DNA from: Desulfotalea sp.
GTDB lineage: Bacteria > Desulfobacterota > Desulfobulbia > Desulfobulbales > Desulfocapsaceae
DNA: 59,645 nt
Direction: 5' to 3'
Assembly: GCA_002733995.1 (NCBI GenBank)
Contig: NVXR01000018.1
Coordinates: forward strand, 1-59,645
Shown here one piece after another: positions 44,668 through 53,352 of the stretch. A program made the position numbers and the translations under genes. The first letter of the stretch is position 1. Each line of letters opens with the position of its first letter. Under the pieces are notes generated by a model. That model was not told the DNA's origin. It saw nothing but the letters and a program-made list of their open reading frames with translations, and ran no database searches.

Positions 44668-46170
44668 ATGAGTGAAACAATTGGAATAAGTGGCCTGCTA
44701 CCTGACAGTGATGTTGGTAGAAGGCAAGTTAACAAAACCATAATAGAATACACTTTTCTAGCAATCGCCTTTCTTGTTATTACCTTACTCGTACCTGATG
44801 ATGAAACAACGTTTGGTATCCTGGCCGCTCTTCCAGCGGTTTTCTTGCTGTCTTTTATCTTTTATACAAAACGAATTTTGGAGGGCCTGACGCTTGCGTC
44901 TTTACTGGCCTTCCTCATGGCCCATAAATTAGATTTCTTCACACCGATGAGTGATACCTTAACAGAAGTATTGACAGATAGTAATACTCAGTGGTTATTC
45001 ATCGTTTGCGGTCTTATGGGGAGTATTATTGCACTTGTGGAAAGGGCTGGTGGGGCTGCTGCATTTGGCGACTGGGTCTCCAAAAGGGCAAAGACCAAAA
45101 AAAGCACTCTGATGTGGACATGGTTATTGGGTATCGTCATCTTTATTGATGATTATCTCAACTCACTGACCGTTGGCTCTTGTATGGCGCCAATTACTGA
45201 CAAGTATAAAGTATCCCGGGAAAAACTGGCCTACATCGTTGACTCAACGGCAGCACCTGTGTGTGTACTTATCCCCATCTCCACCTGGGCTGTTTATATT
45301 GCCAGCCTTCTGGAACAAGCAGGGGCTGCGCCGGCGGGTGAGGGGATTAAGTTCTTTATTCAGACAATTCCATACAATATTTATGGTTGGGTTGCTGTGT
45401 TGATTGTACCACTAGTCATTTTAGAAATAATTCCCGTGTTTGGGCCTATGAAGGAAGCGGATAGACGGGCTAAAGAAGACGGCATTCTTGCCCCGCCTGG
45501 TTCGGAAAAAATTGATATCCACAGTGGCGAACCTGTACCAAAGCCAAAAAATCCAAGAATATTTAATTTTTTCCTGCCAATCGCCTTCCTTATCTGTTCG
45601 ACGATTTATTTTGATATCGATATGCAGCTTGGAGTGCTCTCCACCGTCGGTTTTATGTTTCTTCTGTATATTCCCCAGGGGCTGATGGGACCAGAAGATT
45701 TCTTTGACACCTGTATCAGTGGTATTAAGCAGATGTTGTTTCCGCTTCTAATGGTTGTTCTGGCCTTAACCTTCGCAAATGTAAATGAGAAAATCGGATT
45801 TTTGGCCTATGTTATCGATACTGCAAAAGTGTATATGACACCCGCTCTGTTACCTTTTGTTGTCTTTATTGTTTTAGGTATCACTGAGTTTATTATGGGG
45901 CTCAGCTGGGGGATGTATGCCATTGCCGTTCCTGTCGTAATTCCATTGGCTATCGCAGTTGGAGCCGACCCTGTAGTCGCGATAGGTGCAGTGTGTTCAG
46001 CGGGGGTGTGGGGCAGTCATATCTGCTTTTATTCCGATGCGACGATCCTTAGTTCTGCTGCAACGGGGTGTGATAACTATCGGCATGCACTGACTCAGAT
46101 GCCCTATGGTTTTCTAGGGGCTGCGATTACTTCTATTGTATTCCTCATTATTGGGTATATGGGATTATAG
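44668..46170 (+). CDS. NhaC-family Na+/H+ antiporter-like transporter
   Basis: An integral membrane transporter of 500 residues with about 11-12 hydrophobic segments. Family signatures are GIVIFIDDYLNSLTVGSCMAPITDKYKVSREKLAYIVDSTAAPVCVLIPISTWAVYI and SAGVWGSHICFYSDATILSSAATGCDNYRHALTQMPYG. NhaC members include Na+/H+ antiporters and exchangers of organic ions (malate/lactate, amino acids). GGGGGA lies 6 bases before the ATG at 44668. Its place after patA-aor-moaD suggests transport of a substrate or product such as a diamine, GABA or organic acid; this is inference. It is 258 bases from the MoaD-like gene. Confidence 0.85.
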   Translation: MSETIGISGLLPDSDVGRRQVNKTIIEYTFLAIAFLVITLLVPDDETTFGILAALPAVFLLSFIFYTKRILEGLTLASLLAFLMAHKLDFFTPMSDTLTEVLTDSNTQWLFIVCGLMGSIIALVERAGGAAAFGDWVSKRAKTKKSTLMWTWLLGIVIFIDDYLNSLTVGSCMAPITDKYKVSREKLAYIVDSTAAPVCVLIPISTWAVYIASLLEQAGAAPAGEGIKFFIQTIPYNIYGWVAVLIVPLVILEIIPVFGPMKEADRRAKEDGILAPPGSEKIDIHSGEPVPKPKNPRIFNFFLPIAFLICSTIYFDIDMQLGVLSTVGFMFLLYIPQGLMGPEDFFDTCISGIKQMLFPLLMVVLALTFANVNEKIGFLAYVIDTAKVYMTPALLPFVVFIVLGITEFIMGLSWGMYAIAVPVVIPLAIAVGADPVVAIGAVCSAGVWGSHICFYSDATILSSAATGCDNYRHALTQMPYGFLGAAITSIVFLIIGYMGL

Positions 46171-46478
46171 TTTTTGATGAGTTGTAACTATTCAGTACTA
46201 CAGAAGTGAGGTCCATTGTAATCTCTAGCAGCGGTAGTCACGTGTGCAAAAGCCAACATTGAAGGCATTGCAGTACTGATCAACAATTACAGCCGTAGTT
46301 TAACCGTTATTGGAGAGTCAGCTGAATAGTTACAAGGTATTAATAGTACGCTAGGGTAAATGTTTTTTTAATAAAAAAGGCTGAATGAAAGAAGCGTTGC
46401 CTGGATTAACTACGGAAGAGCAGGGACATGGTTTGGCCGAAGATAGTGCGAGGCCCATGGGAAGTGTGCTGGTAGTTA
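46171..46478. other. Intergenic region before the convergent terminator
   Basis: About 300 bases between the NhaC-like gene and the bidirectional terminator. I see no gene; the short plus-strand frame from 46385 looks non-coding. Confidence 0.35.
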
Positions 46479-46528
46479 AAAAAAAATGCCCCATCTGTAT
46501 GAGTTTACAGATGGGGCATTTTTTTTTC
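46478..46528. terminator. Bidirectional intrinsic terminator
   Basis: ATGCCCCATCTGTA (46486-46499) pairs with TACAGATGGGGCAT (46506-46519), flanked by nine A's on the left and a run of ten T's on the right. It serves both the plus-strand genes on its left and the ABC-F gene on the minus strand. Confidence 0.9.
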
Positions 46529-46543
46529 GGTATGTCGAGGGAC

Positions 46544-48142
46544 CTAAGCGTTTGCTTCTTTCCTTTCGAGGTATTGATCGAAAGTCATCATCAGATCGGA
46601 ATAGCCATCAGGCTCAAGCTCGATAATGCGATTGGCGATGGTTGAGACAAACTGGTGATCGTGGGACGCGAACAGTATTACTTCACTAAAGGACATGAGA
46701 CCGTTGTTGAGTGAGGTAATTGATTCGAGGTCAAGATGGTTGGTTGGTTCATCGAGAATAAGAACGTTGGCATGGGCAAGCATTACCTTAGACAGCATGC
46801 AGCGAACACGTTCTCCACCCGAAAGGACCTTGGTTTGTTTGGTAGCTTCTTCTCCGGAGAAAAGCATTTTTCCTAGGAATCCACGGATAAAAGACTCATC
46901 GGATTTAGGCGGTGCAAATTCTCGTAACCAGGTGACAAGATCGTTTTCATCTTTTTCAAAGAAATCTTTATTTTCCAGTGGAAAATAAGAATTGCTGATA
47001 GTGACACCCCAGCGGAAACTGCCGCTGTCCGGATCCATTTCTCCCGCAAGAATCTGAAAGAGGATTGTTTTTGCCAGACTGTTTGAGCCGGTAAACGCAA
47101 TTTTGTCCCCTCGGTTCACCGTAAAGGTGAGATCCTTAAACATCACTTCACCCTCAATCGTTTTTGAAAGACCCTCTACCTCAAGGATAATATCACCGCA
47201 AGGGCGCTCGGGGTTGAAGACGATGTAGGGATATTTGCGGGACGAATTTGGCATCTGATCGATGGTAAGCTTGTCCAGTAATTTTTTCCTCGATGTTGCC
47301 TGTTTAGCTTTAGAGGCGTTGGAGCTAAAACGTCTGATAAATTCTTTGAGTTCTTCAGCTTTTACCTTAGCTTTTTTACTCTCAGTTTCTTTCTGTCTGA
47401 AGTGTAGTTGACTGGCCTCATACCAAAAATCGTAGTTTCCTACGTAGACCATGATCTTGCCGTAATCGATATCGGCCATATGGGTACAGACTTGATTCAG
47501 AAAATATCTATCATGGGAAACGATAATAACGGTGTTGTGAAACCGAGAAAGAAAGTGTTCAAGCCATTGGATCGATTTTATATCCAGATGGTTGGTAGGC
47601 TCATCAAGCAGGAGAATATCAGGGTTGCCAAAAAGAGCCTGGGCAAGGAGTACACGTACCTTCTCTCCCCCCTCAAGTTCTTTCATCTTTTTTTGTAACA
47701 TTTTTTCGGTGATGCCAAGTCCGCTGAGGAGCACTGCAGCTTCAGCCTCGGATTCGTAGCCATTCATTTCACCATATATTACTTCTAGTTCACCTGATCG
47801 TATGCCGTCTTCTTCTGAAAAGTCAGGTTTTGCATAAATGGCGTCACGTTCTGACATAATCTTATACAATTTTTTATGGCCCATAATTACAGTGTTAAAA
47901 ACTGTATGCTCATCAAAGGCAAACTGGTCCTGACTCAGCATAGCAATGCGCTGTCCTTTGGCCTTGCTAATTTCTCCTTTGTCGGGATCGAGCTTGCCGG
48001 AAAGGATTTTTAGAAATGTCGATTTTCCAGCACCATTTGCACCGATGAGACCGTAGCAGTTGCCTGGGGTGAATTTGATATTTACATCTTGGAAGATGAC
48101 TCTTTTTCCATAGGAAAGCGCGACATTGGATGCGGTAATCAT
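46544..48142 (-). CDS. ABC-F family ATPase (YbiT-like)
   Basis: A soluble twin-ATPase protein of 532 residues that acts on the ribosome rather than in transport. It has two ABC cassettes: the first with Walker A GANGAGKST, signature LEGGEKVRVLLAQAL and Walker B ILLLDEPTNHLD, the second with Walker A GSNSLAKT, signature LSGGERVRCMLSKVML and VLILDEPTNHLD. Between them is the P-site tRNA-interaction linker, a charged helical stretch. The DEPTNHLD in both halves is diagnostic of ABC-F. The start at 48142 is preferred over an open extension to 48193 because homologues begin MITASNVALSYGKR. It is most like the YbiT/Sbi group. Confidence 0.92.
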   Translation of the reverse strand: MITASNVALSYGKRVIFQDVNIKFTPGNCYGLIGANGAGKSTFLKILSGKLDPDKGEISKAKGQRIAMLSQDQFAFDEHTVFNTVIMGHKKLYKIMSERDAIYAKPDFSEEDGIRSGELEVIYGEMNGYESEAEAAVLLSGLGITEKMLQKKMKELEGGEKVRVLLAQALFGNPDILLLDEPTNHLDIKSIQWLEHFLSRFHNTVIIVSHDRYFLNQVCTHMADIDYGKIMVYVGNYDFWYEASQLHFRQKETESKKAKVKAEELKEFIRRFSSNASKAKQATSRKKLLDKLTIDQMPNSSRKYPYIVFNPERPCGDIILEVEGLSKTIEGEVMFKDLTFTVNRGDKIAFTGSNSLAKTILFQILAGEMDPDSGSFRWGVTISNSYFPLENKDFFEKDENDLVTWLREFAPPKSDESFIRGFLGKMLFSGEEATKQTKVLSGGERVRCMLSKVMLAHANVLILDEPTNHLDLESITSLNNGLMSFSEVILFASHDHQFVSTIANRIIELEPDGYSDLMMTFDQYLERKEANA

Positions 48143-48253
48143 GAGATTGGTTCCATAAAAAAGCCATAAGGCGATAGCCCATGGCAGCAACAAAGAAACC
48201 TGTATTCAGCCAGACCACGTTATGTGGACAGTGAGTAACAGGGGCAAATAAAA

Positions 48254-48278
48254 AAGCCCCCGCTAAAAGCGGGGGCTT
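48254..48278 (-). terminator. Intrinsic terminator of the cold-shock gene
   Basis: A G/C-rich 11-bp stem AAGCCCCCGCT/AGCGGGGGCTT with a 3-base loop, and a U-run on the minus strand (A's at 48250-48255). Confidence 0.9.
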
Positions 48279-48298
48279 AGAACGATCAAAAGTGGGTC

Positions 48299-48499
48299 TT
48301 ACTGCTGAACAACGTTAGCTGCTGCAGGACCTTTAGGACCATCTACGATTTCGAAGGTTACGCGAGCACCTTCTTCAAGAGATTTGAAACCGTCTGCTTG
48401 AATTGCAGTGTGGTGAACAAATACATCATTTCCACCATCTTGCTCGATAAAACCAAAACCTTTTGCGTCATTAAACCACTTAACTGTTCCTTCAGCCAT
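48299..48499 (-). CDS. Cold-shock protein (CspA family)
   Basis: A 66-residue single-stranded nucleic-acid-binding protein. RNP1 (KGFGFI) and RNP2 ([10 protein letters not shown]) are intact within [30 protein letters not shown], and the protein ends [11 protein letters not shown]. It acts as an RNA chaperone in cold or rapid growth. AAAGGAG lies 8 bases before the ATG. The short leader to its right can form a GGCTC/GAGCC hairpin. It is transcribed in the same direction as the RhlE gene upstream, though 105 bases and likely its own promoter separate them. Confidence 0.96.
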   Translation of the reverse strand: MAEGTVKWFNDAKGFGFIEQDGGNDVFVHHTAIQADGFKSLEEGARVTFEIVDGPKGPAAANVVQQ

Positions 48500-48604
48500 C
48501 TTGTACTACTCCTTTGTGCTTGGCTCGGTCTTGAGCCACTTTGTTATAAAGCCGAACACGTCTTTTGACAGTTCGACGGATCATCTGGGGGTCCAGAATA
48601 TATA

Positions 48605-49879
48605 CTATAGTTGTTTTCTATTGTTATTAATACTAAAATCTAAACTACTGCTTTTTTTTTGGCTATTTTTTTTGCTAGACCTTGAATTGGACCTCTTTTT
48701 TACAGCATCTCTGCTCTGTGTTGTGCGTCTGGCTTGCGGTTTGCAAGCAGGTTCAGAGCTTGGTGCTAAAGAGGCCTGACCTTCAGGGCGGAGCATCTTT
48801 TTCCCGAGATTTTTCTCAATCAGAGAGATCATCTTAGAGTCATCATGATCGGCAAAAGTTATTGCCATACCACTTTTTTCGGCTCGACCGGTGCGACCAG
48901 TTCTATGGGTGTATGTTTCTGCTGTATCTGGCACGTCGTAGTTCACAACGTGTGAAATGTCAGAAACATCGATACCACGTGCTGCAATATCTGTTGCCAC
49001 AAGAACTGAGAAGGTGCCATCACGGAAACCATCCATTGCTCTCTGGCGATTATTCTGGGAAAGATTCCCCTGCAAGGATGCCGCCCTGTGGCCCGCTTTT
49101 TGTAGCTGGATCGCAAGACTTCTTGCCTTGTGCTTGGTTCTTGTGAAGACCACGGTACTTGTCATTTCCTGCTCGACGATAAGCTTTTTCAAAAGGGCCG
49201 TCTTTTGTGGACGGGCGACTTGGAAAAGCGTGTGTGAGATTGTTGGTGCTGGCAGGGTATGATTAATTTGTACACTAACAGGTTTGTATAAGATTTCCTC
49301 AGCTAAGTGACGAATTTCTTTCGGCATTGTTGCTGAAAAAACAAGTGACTGTCGCTTACGAGGTAGTTGTTTAACTATTCGCTTGATGTCAGGGAGGAAG
49401 CCTTTGTCGAACATATGGTCAGCTTCATCTAACACTAAGGTCTCTACCGTGGAAAGGCTGACACCTTTTTCGTTTAGAATATCCAGTAGACGTCCGGGAC
49501 AGGCGACAACTATTTCGACCCCTGCACGGATAGCTTTTATTTGGGGGTTACGACCAACACCACCATAGACAACAGTACTTTTGAGACCTGTCTGCACAGA
49601 CATAGTTACGATATTCTCGTGTATCTGTTCAACAAGTTCTCTTGTGGGGGCTACTATGAGTGCTCGTAATTGGTTTCGTGGACCATCCAGTAATCGCTGA
49701 AGAATAGGAAGAACAAACGCTGCGGTTTTACCGGTGCCGGTCTGTGCCAGGCCTAAGATATCTTTTCCGGCAAGAATTGGTGGGATAGTCTGTTGTTGAA
49801 TCGGGGTAGGACAGGTGTATCCGCAAGCACTAATGCCCGCATTAACCTTTGGGTGAAACTTAAAATCTTTAAAACTCAT
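48605..49879 (-). CDS. rhlE: DEAD-box RNA helicase, RhlE type
   Basis: A 424-residue ATP-dependent RNA helicase. The motifs are complete: Q motif (PTPIQQQTI), AQTGTGKT, PTRELV, CPGR, DEAD, SAT, ATDIAARGID and HRTGRTGRA. The core is followed by a basic Ser/Lys-rich tail (RRTTQSRDAVKKRSNSRSSKKNSQKKSSS) as in RhlE. It is the second DEAD-box helicase of the window and lies next to a cold-shock gene. Two hairpins lie in its 5' leader. CGGAG is 5 bases before the ATG. Confidence 0.93.
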   Translation of the reverse strand: MSFKDFKFHPKVNAGISACGYTCPTPIQQQTIPPILAGKDILGLAQTGTGKTAAFVLPILQRLLDGPRNQLRALIVAPTRELVEQIHENIVTMSVQTGLKSTVVYGGVGRNPQIKAIRAGVEIVVACPGRLLDILNEKGVSLSTVETLVLDEADHMFDKGFLPDIKRIVKQLPRKRQSLVFSATMPKEIRHLAEEILYKPVSVQINHTLPAPTISHTLFQVARPQKTALLKKLIVEQEMTSTVVFTRTKHKARSLAIQLQKAGHRAASLQGNLSQNNRQRAMDGFRDGTFSVLVATDIAARGIDVSDISHVVNYDVPDTAETYTHRTGRTGRAEKSGMAITFADHDDSKMISLIEKNLGKKMLRPEGQASLAPSSEPACKPQARRTTQSRDAVKKRSNSRSSKKNSQKKSSSLDFSINNNRKQL

Positions 49880-49902
49880 TAAAACTCCGTTGTAATTCTT
49901 TT

Positions 49903-49954
49903 AAGCAACCGGAAAATTGGTTGCTTAGACTGCAAAATTAAAACGACTTTGCAG
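49903..49954 (-). promoter_or_regulatory. Tandem hairpins in the rhlE leader
   Basis: Two short stems occur in the rhlE 5' region: AAGCAACC/GGTTGCTT (49903-49910 with 49919-49926) and CTGCAAA/TTTGCAG (49930-49936 with 49948-49954). They may regulate rhlE or stabilise its mRNA; this is inference. Confidence 0.35.
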
Positions 49955-50519
49955 CTCTCTCGTGATGATGTTTTCCTGTCTCTGAAAGCTCTACGGACTT
50001 CTTTGGAATTAATGCCATTCGGTAACGATAGGGTTAATCAGAAGGACTACGCTTGCATGGAGCAGGTTTGCATCTGGTGGCAGACAATAATCTATTCTTT
50101 GGATTGTGCAAGCCTTTTCTTTCATAAAAGATGTAATAGTTTGCCTGAATGTCTTTACGAAACACAAAAAAGACGATAATTCAGGCAGATAGGCATTTGT
50201 CGCCTGGTGAGATATTTTTAAAAGGGTATCTGCTCTGCTTGTATTAAGGCACTTATAGAGATTGATAAGGAGCTAAGGTGTCAGTTTAATGCGTTTAAGC
50301 GATACTGACTTTAGCATTATTAGTAATACGGAAAGATGGCTATGTCGATTGCAAAACAAGCAGTTATGAAACGGTTGACGCCGTTATTCACCTCGGGGCG
50401 GCAGGGTGAGAAGCGAGTCTTTACAAAAAAGAATGTTGTCATGTTCCATTGTTATGAGCTGGCCTGATAACAATTCAGTGTTGGGGAAAAATTTTTGTGC
50501 AGCCACATTCTGGGGATTT
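49955..50519. other. Intergenic region with no gene seen
   Basis: About 560 bases between the rhlE leader and the rhodanese promoter. Short frames are present but none has coding character. A CAGGC/GCCTG stem is visible near 50181-50206. Confidence 0.35.
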
Positions 50520-50549
50520 TTGACAGCTCCTCTTTTAAAAATATATTAT
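50520..50549 (+). promoter_or_regulatory. Putative sigma-70 promoter of the rhodanese gene
   Basis: TTGACA at 50520-50525 followed by TATATT (16-base spacer) or TATTAT (18-base spacer), about 85-90 bases before the TTG start. Confidence 0.5.
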
Positions 50550-50630
50550 TTATTAGGTATATTAACCTTGTTTTGTTGGCATGCGACAGTGGTGCTGTAG
50601 GGCCTTTCACCTTTTCACGGGAATTGTGCT

Positions 50631-51335
50631 TTGAGAATATATAATTGGAAATTGTTTCACAATAGAACAATTGTTGGCGTAATTATTGTGCTGCTCTTTA
50701 TGGCGGCGACTGCTTATGCCAAAGTTGTGACGGATGTTTCAGGTTCTGTCATCTCCGGGTATCGAATCCTTAGTGTCCTTCCGGGGAAGTCTGATAACCT
50801 CTTTACAGTATATAGAGGCGATTATATAAAATCCAGTTACCCACAAAAGTATCACGCGCTTACCTTTTCTCTGAAGGATTTGCAATACACTGAAACAGTG
50901 AGGCCCAACCCCGACCAGTCGCCTTTTTATAAAATGAAGAATGTTGGTGATTTTACCTTCCAACTCGGGACGGGGGGTGGTGTAATAACGGTTATCGAGC
51001 TTGTGCGACCTAATTATATAGAAGTCACGGCCGGGGAGGCATTTGCCTTGCTCAAAAACATAAAGCCGTTCATTCTCGATGTACGGACCCAAAGGGAATA
51101 CCAACAGATTCATATTGAGGGTTCAGTTCTTATCCCAATACAGGAACTACAGAAGAGACTCTCTGAACTGCAATCACAAAAGTATGAAGACCTTTTTGTT
51201 TACTGTGCCACTGGCAATAGATCCACTGTGGCGGCAAAGATCATTGCAGATGCAGGGTTTGAGCGAATATATAATTTACGCAAAGGTGTGTATGACTGGG
51301 CTCGCAACGGTTATCCCTATGTGAGTGGTAACTAG
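50631..51335 (+). CDS. Exported rhodanese-domain protein
   Basis: A 234-residue periplasmic protein. It has a signal peptide (IVGVIIVLLFMAATAYA), an N-terminal domain of about 95 residues that I do not recognise, and a C-terminal rhodanese domain (about 130-230; ITAGEAFALLKNIKPFILDVRTQREYQQIHIEGSVLIP with the active loop CATGNRS, Cys at about 193). Such domains carry sulfane sulfur. It probably starts with TTG, with GGGAA 6 bases upstream. It appears to be a single-gene unit; the next genes are on the other strand. Confidence 0.82.
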   Translation: MRIYNWKLFHNRTIVGVIIVLLFMAATAYAKVVTDVSGSVISGYRILSVLPGKSDNLFTVYRGDYIKSSYPQKYHALTFSLKDLQYTETVRPNPDQSPFYKMKNVGDFTFQLGTGGGVITVIELVRPNYIEVTAGEAFALLKNIKPFILDVRTQREYQQIHIEGSVLIPIQELQKRLSELQSQKYEDLFVYCATGNRSTVAAKIIADAGFERIYNLRKGVYDWARNGYPYVSGN

Positions 51336-51413
51336 TCTGCTGCCCGGAGCATCAGACTGTACTCTTTCTCTGGGGGCTTCCTGGAGAATCCTGCAACGAT
51401 CCTGGTAATGAGG

Positions 51414-51947
51414 TTAGCATTTCATTGCGACCAGTGATGCTGATTTCTCGAACCTGGCAGAGCTTTCTAAGGGCTTTTCTGCAAAATGTAACACCTTGAG
51501 CATGGGAAAGGCGTGTAGAAGTTCATTTGGGCTTAGGCAAAAGTCTTTATTTTTGGTGCCTGTAAACGATTCAAATATCAACAGTCCACCGGGTTTTATT
51601 CCTCGTTCTATAAAAGGAAACAGGCGTCGGTCTAGAAAGCGTATGTTGATGATAAGTTCATAGCTGTTTTCTGGGACTGTCCACCCATCCATGTCTATAC
51701 ATTGAACGTTAATACCTAGATTGAGGGCCTCTAATCTTTTTGTTGCAACTGTTGAGATATCAATAGCGTCTACTGCGAAGCCCCGTTTGTGGAGAAAGAT
51801 ACTGTTTCTCCCGTTACCACAAGCTATATCAAGAGCTTTTCCTGATGGGGCCTGATCTATATAATCATGTAATAGCTGTGAGGCGGATTGGTTTCCACTA
51901 TCTTTGAGGTATTTAGAATTCCATTTTTCCAGGTCTTGAGTTGTCAT
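51414..51947 (-). CDS. SAM-dependent methyltransferase (TehB-like, class I)
   Basis: A 177-residue class I methyltransferase. The SAM-binding motif I is ALDIACGNGRNSIFLHKRGFAVDAIDIS, followed by NVQCIDMDG, and YELIINIRFLDRRLFPFIERGIKPGGLLIFESFTGT. This pattern is common in small TehB/YfhA-type methyltransferases, whose substrates are mostly unknown. It starts 24 bases after the EamA transporter gene on the same strand, so the two are probably one operon. No strong ribosome binding site is visible. Confidence 0.82.
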   Translation of the reverse strand: MTTQDLEKWNSKYLKDSGNQSASQLLHDYIDQAPSGKALDIACGNGRNSIFLHKRGFAVDAIDISTVATKRLEALNLGINVQCIDMDGWTVPENSYELIINIRFLDRRLFPFIERGIKPGGLLIFESFTGTKNKDFCLSPNELLHAFPMLKVLHFAEKPLESSARFEKSASLVAMKC

Positions 51948-51971
51948 CGTTTTGTTATCAGTTTCTTCTGC

Positions 51972-52892
51972 TTATTTTATGTTTGTGGCTAGGTAGCCTT
52001 TTATTGCTCCACAGCCGAGGATAATTATGCAGCCAGTAATTTGTATGGCGTTCAGACCTTCGCCGAACAATGCCCAGCCAAGAAATATCACAAAAATAGG
52101 TTCAAAGTAAGCAAGTGTTCCAAAGGTAGCAGTTGGTAATTTGCTCAGGGCAATAACGGCACAAAGGATACCCAAAAATCCAGGTATAAGCCCAGCCCCA
52201 GTAGCCCACATTATATTAGATATCGAAAATGGTGGAAAGTGACCAAGAATAAATGGAATAACACACAGGGCACCTATTAGAAGTTGGTAATAGGTCCTAG
52301 TATACACATGGATATTTATATCTATTATTCGGTTAATGATGATAAAGCCGGTGTAGCAGCATAGGCCCAGTAGGGCGTATGTCATGCCGAGGATATCATT
52401 ACTCTCGTTACCAAATCCCAGTTGGAAATTAAGCATCATTGCAAAGCCAAAAAGTGAACCGCAGATGAGACTAACGCTGGTGAGGTTGAGCCGTTCACCA
52501 AGGAAAAAATGGGCGATAAGTGAGGCTATTAGTGGTGAAAGGTAGAGCACCATGATGGCGTTGGCCATGGTGGTATAGTTCATGGCTTGGACATAAAAAA
52601 TTATAAAGCCGGCGAGGAGCAAGCCATTAAGGCTAACGAGCCAGCCGGGCCAGGTTCGAATGTAACGCAGATCACCCTTTGCACTAAGGAAGATAAGAAG
52701 AAATAATGAGCCGATAAAGAGCCTGAAGAATGTTATGACTTCGGCTGTGAATCCCGCTTTCCGAGAAAAAACGCCCATGGTCCCCATGCAGAGGGCTGCA
52801 ACAATAGCAATAATAATTCCACCAAGATTCATCTGTTCTGTCGTTGTCCTTAAAATATGGAAAAAACTTTTAATCCAGCCTCTAATACCCAT
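51972..52892 (-). CDS. EamA/DMT-family exporter
   Basis: A 306-residue inner-membrane transporter of the drug/metabolite superfamily, with ten predicted membrane segments in two EamA repeats (GGIIIAIVAALCMGTMGVFSRKAG... and ALLGLCCYTGFIIINRIIDI...). Typical features are AMNYTTMANAIMVLYLSPLIASLIAHFFLGERLN and the matching second half FGTLAYFEPIFVIFLGWALFGEGLN. The substrate is unknown; amino acids or their derivatives are usual. The start is uncertain: 52892 has AAGGA about 10 bases upstream, while 52832 and 52937 are alternatives. The methyltransferase gene follows. Confidence 0.82.
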   Translation of the reverse strand: MGIRGWIKSFFHILRTTTEQMNLGGIIIAIVAALCMGTMGVFSRKAGFTAEVITFFRLFIGSLFLLIFLSAKGDLRYIRTWPGWLVSLNGLLLAGFIIFYVQAMNYTTMANAIMVLYLSPLIASLIAHFFLGERLNLTSVSLICGSLFGFAMMLNFQLGFGNESNDILGMTYALLGLCCYTGFIIINRIIDINIHVYTRTYYQLLIGALCVIPFILGHFPPFSISNIMWATGAGLIPGFLGILCAVIALSKLPTATFGTLAYFEPIFVIFLGWALFGEGLNAIQITGCIIILGCGAIKGYLATNIK

Positions 52893-53231
52893 GAAAACAT
52901 GTTCCTTGGCCGCTGTTTTAGATGAGAGGCATTTCAAGGAAACCGTGAAACTCTCACAAATTATGAGCTGTCATTTTCTTGCTACTGAAGCTTCTCTTCA
53001 GTTCAGAGGGTTAGATTTCTTTTGCAATAAACCCTATTATAAAGTGTTATCATGTCTTTTTTCTACAAATTATTTTGTAGCACAAGCTACTTTCGGTATA
53101 AAATTCCGTTAATTGGAGTGTAGCGTTAGTGAAGCGCACCTGAGTCGTTACTGCAATTCTATATTCAAAAAAGCTATTTTACCGTGTGGGGGTAAAGTGG
53201 AGGTGAGCAAATGTCGCTAATGCGAATCTCG
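52893..53231. other. Intergenic region between divergent genes
   Basis: No gene is seen. A CTACAAA/TTTGTAG inverted repeat lies at 53063-53080. Confidence 0.35.
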
Positions 53232-53260
53232 TTGACACAGCAGCCTTTTTTCTTTATATC
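53232..53260 (+). promoter_or_regulatory. Putative sigma-70 promoter of the amino-acid ABC operon
   Basis: TTGACA (53232-53237), a 17-base spacer and TATATC (53255-53260), about 92 bases before the binding-protein start. This is the best promoter match in the window. Confidence 0.65.
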
Positions 53261-53352
53261 ACGCATTCATGTGTAAGTAATATAATTCGGTGTTTTGCGG
53301 ATTGAAATGGAGGGCCCTGTGCCCATAACCTTGCTGTTAATTGAGGGAAAAA

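Noticed and set aside
46385..46645. Plus-strand frame of 86 codons across the bidirectional terminator
   Set aside because: It runs through the terminator and into the ABC-F gene on the opposite strand.
50276..50288. GGTGTCAGTTTAA, resembling half of the TetR operator
   Set aside because: There is no inverted partner, and the neighbouring gene is unrelated to the regulon.
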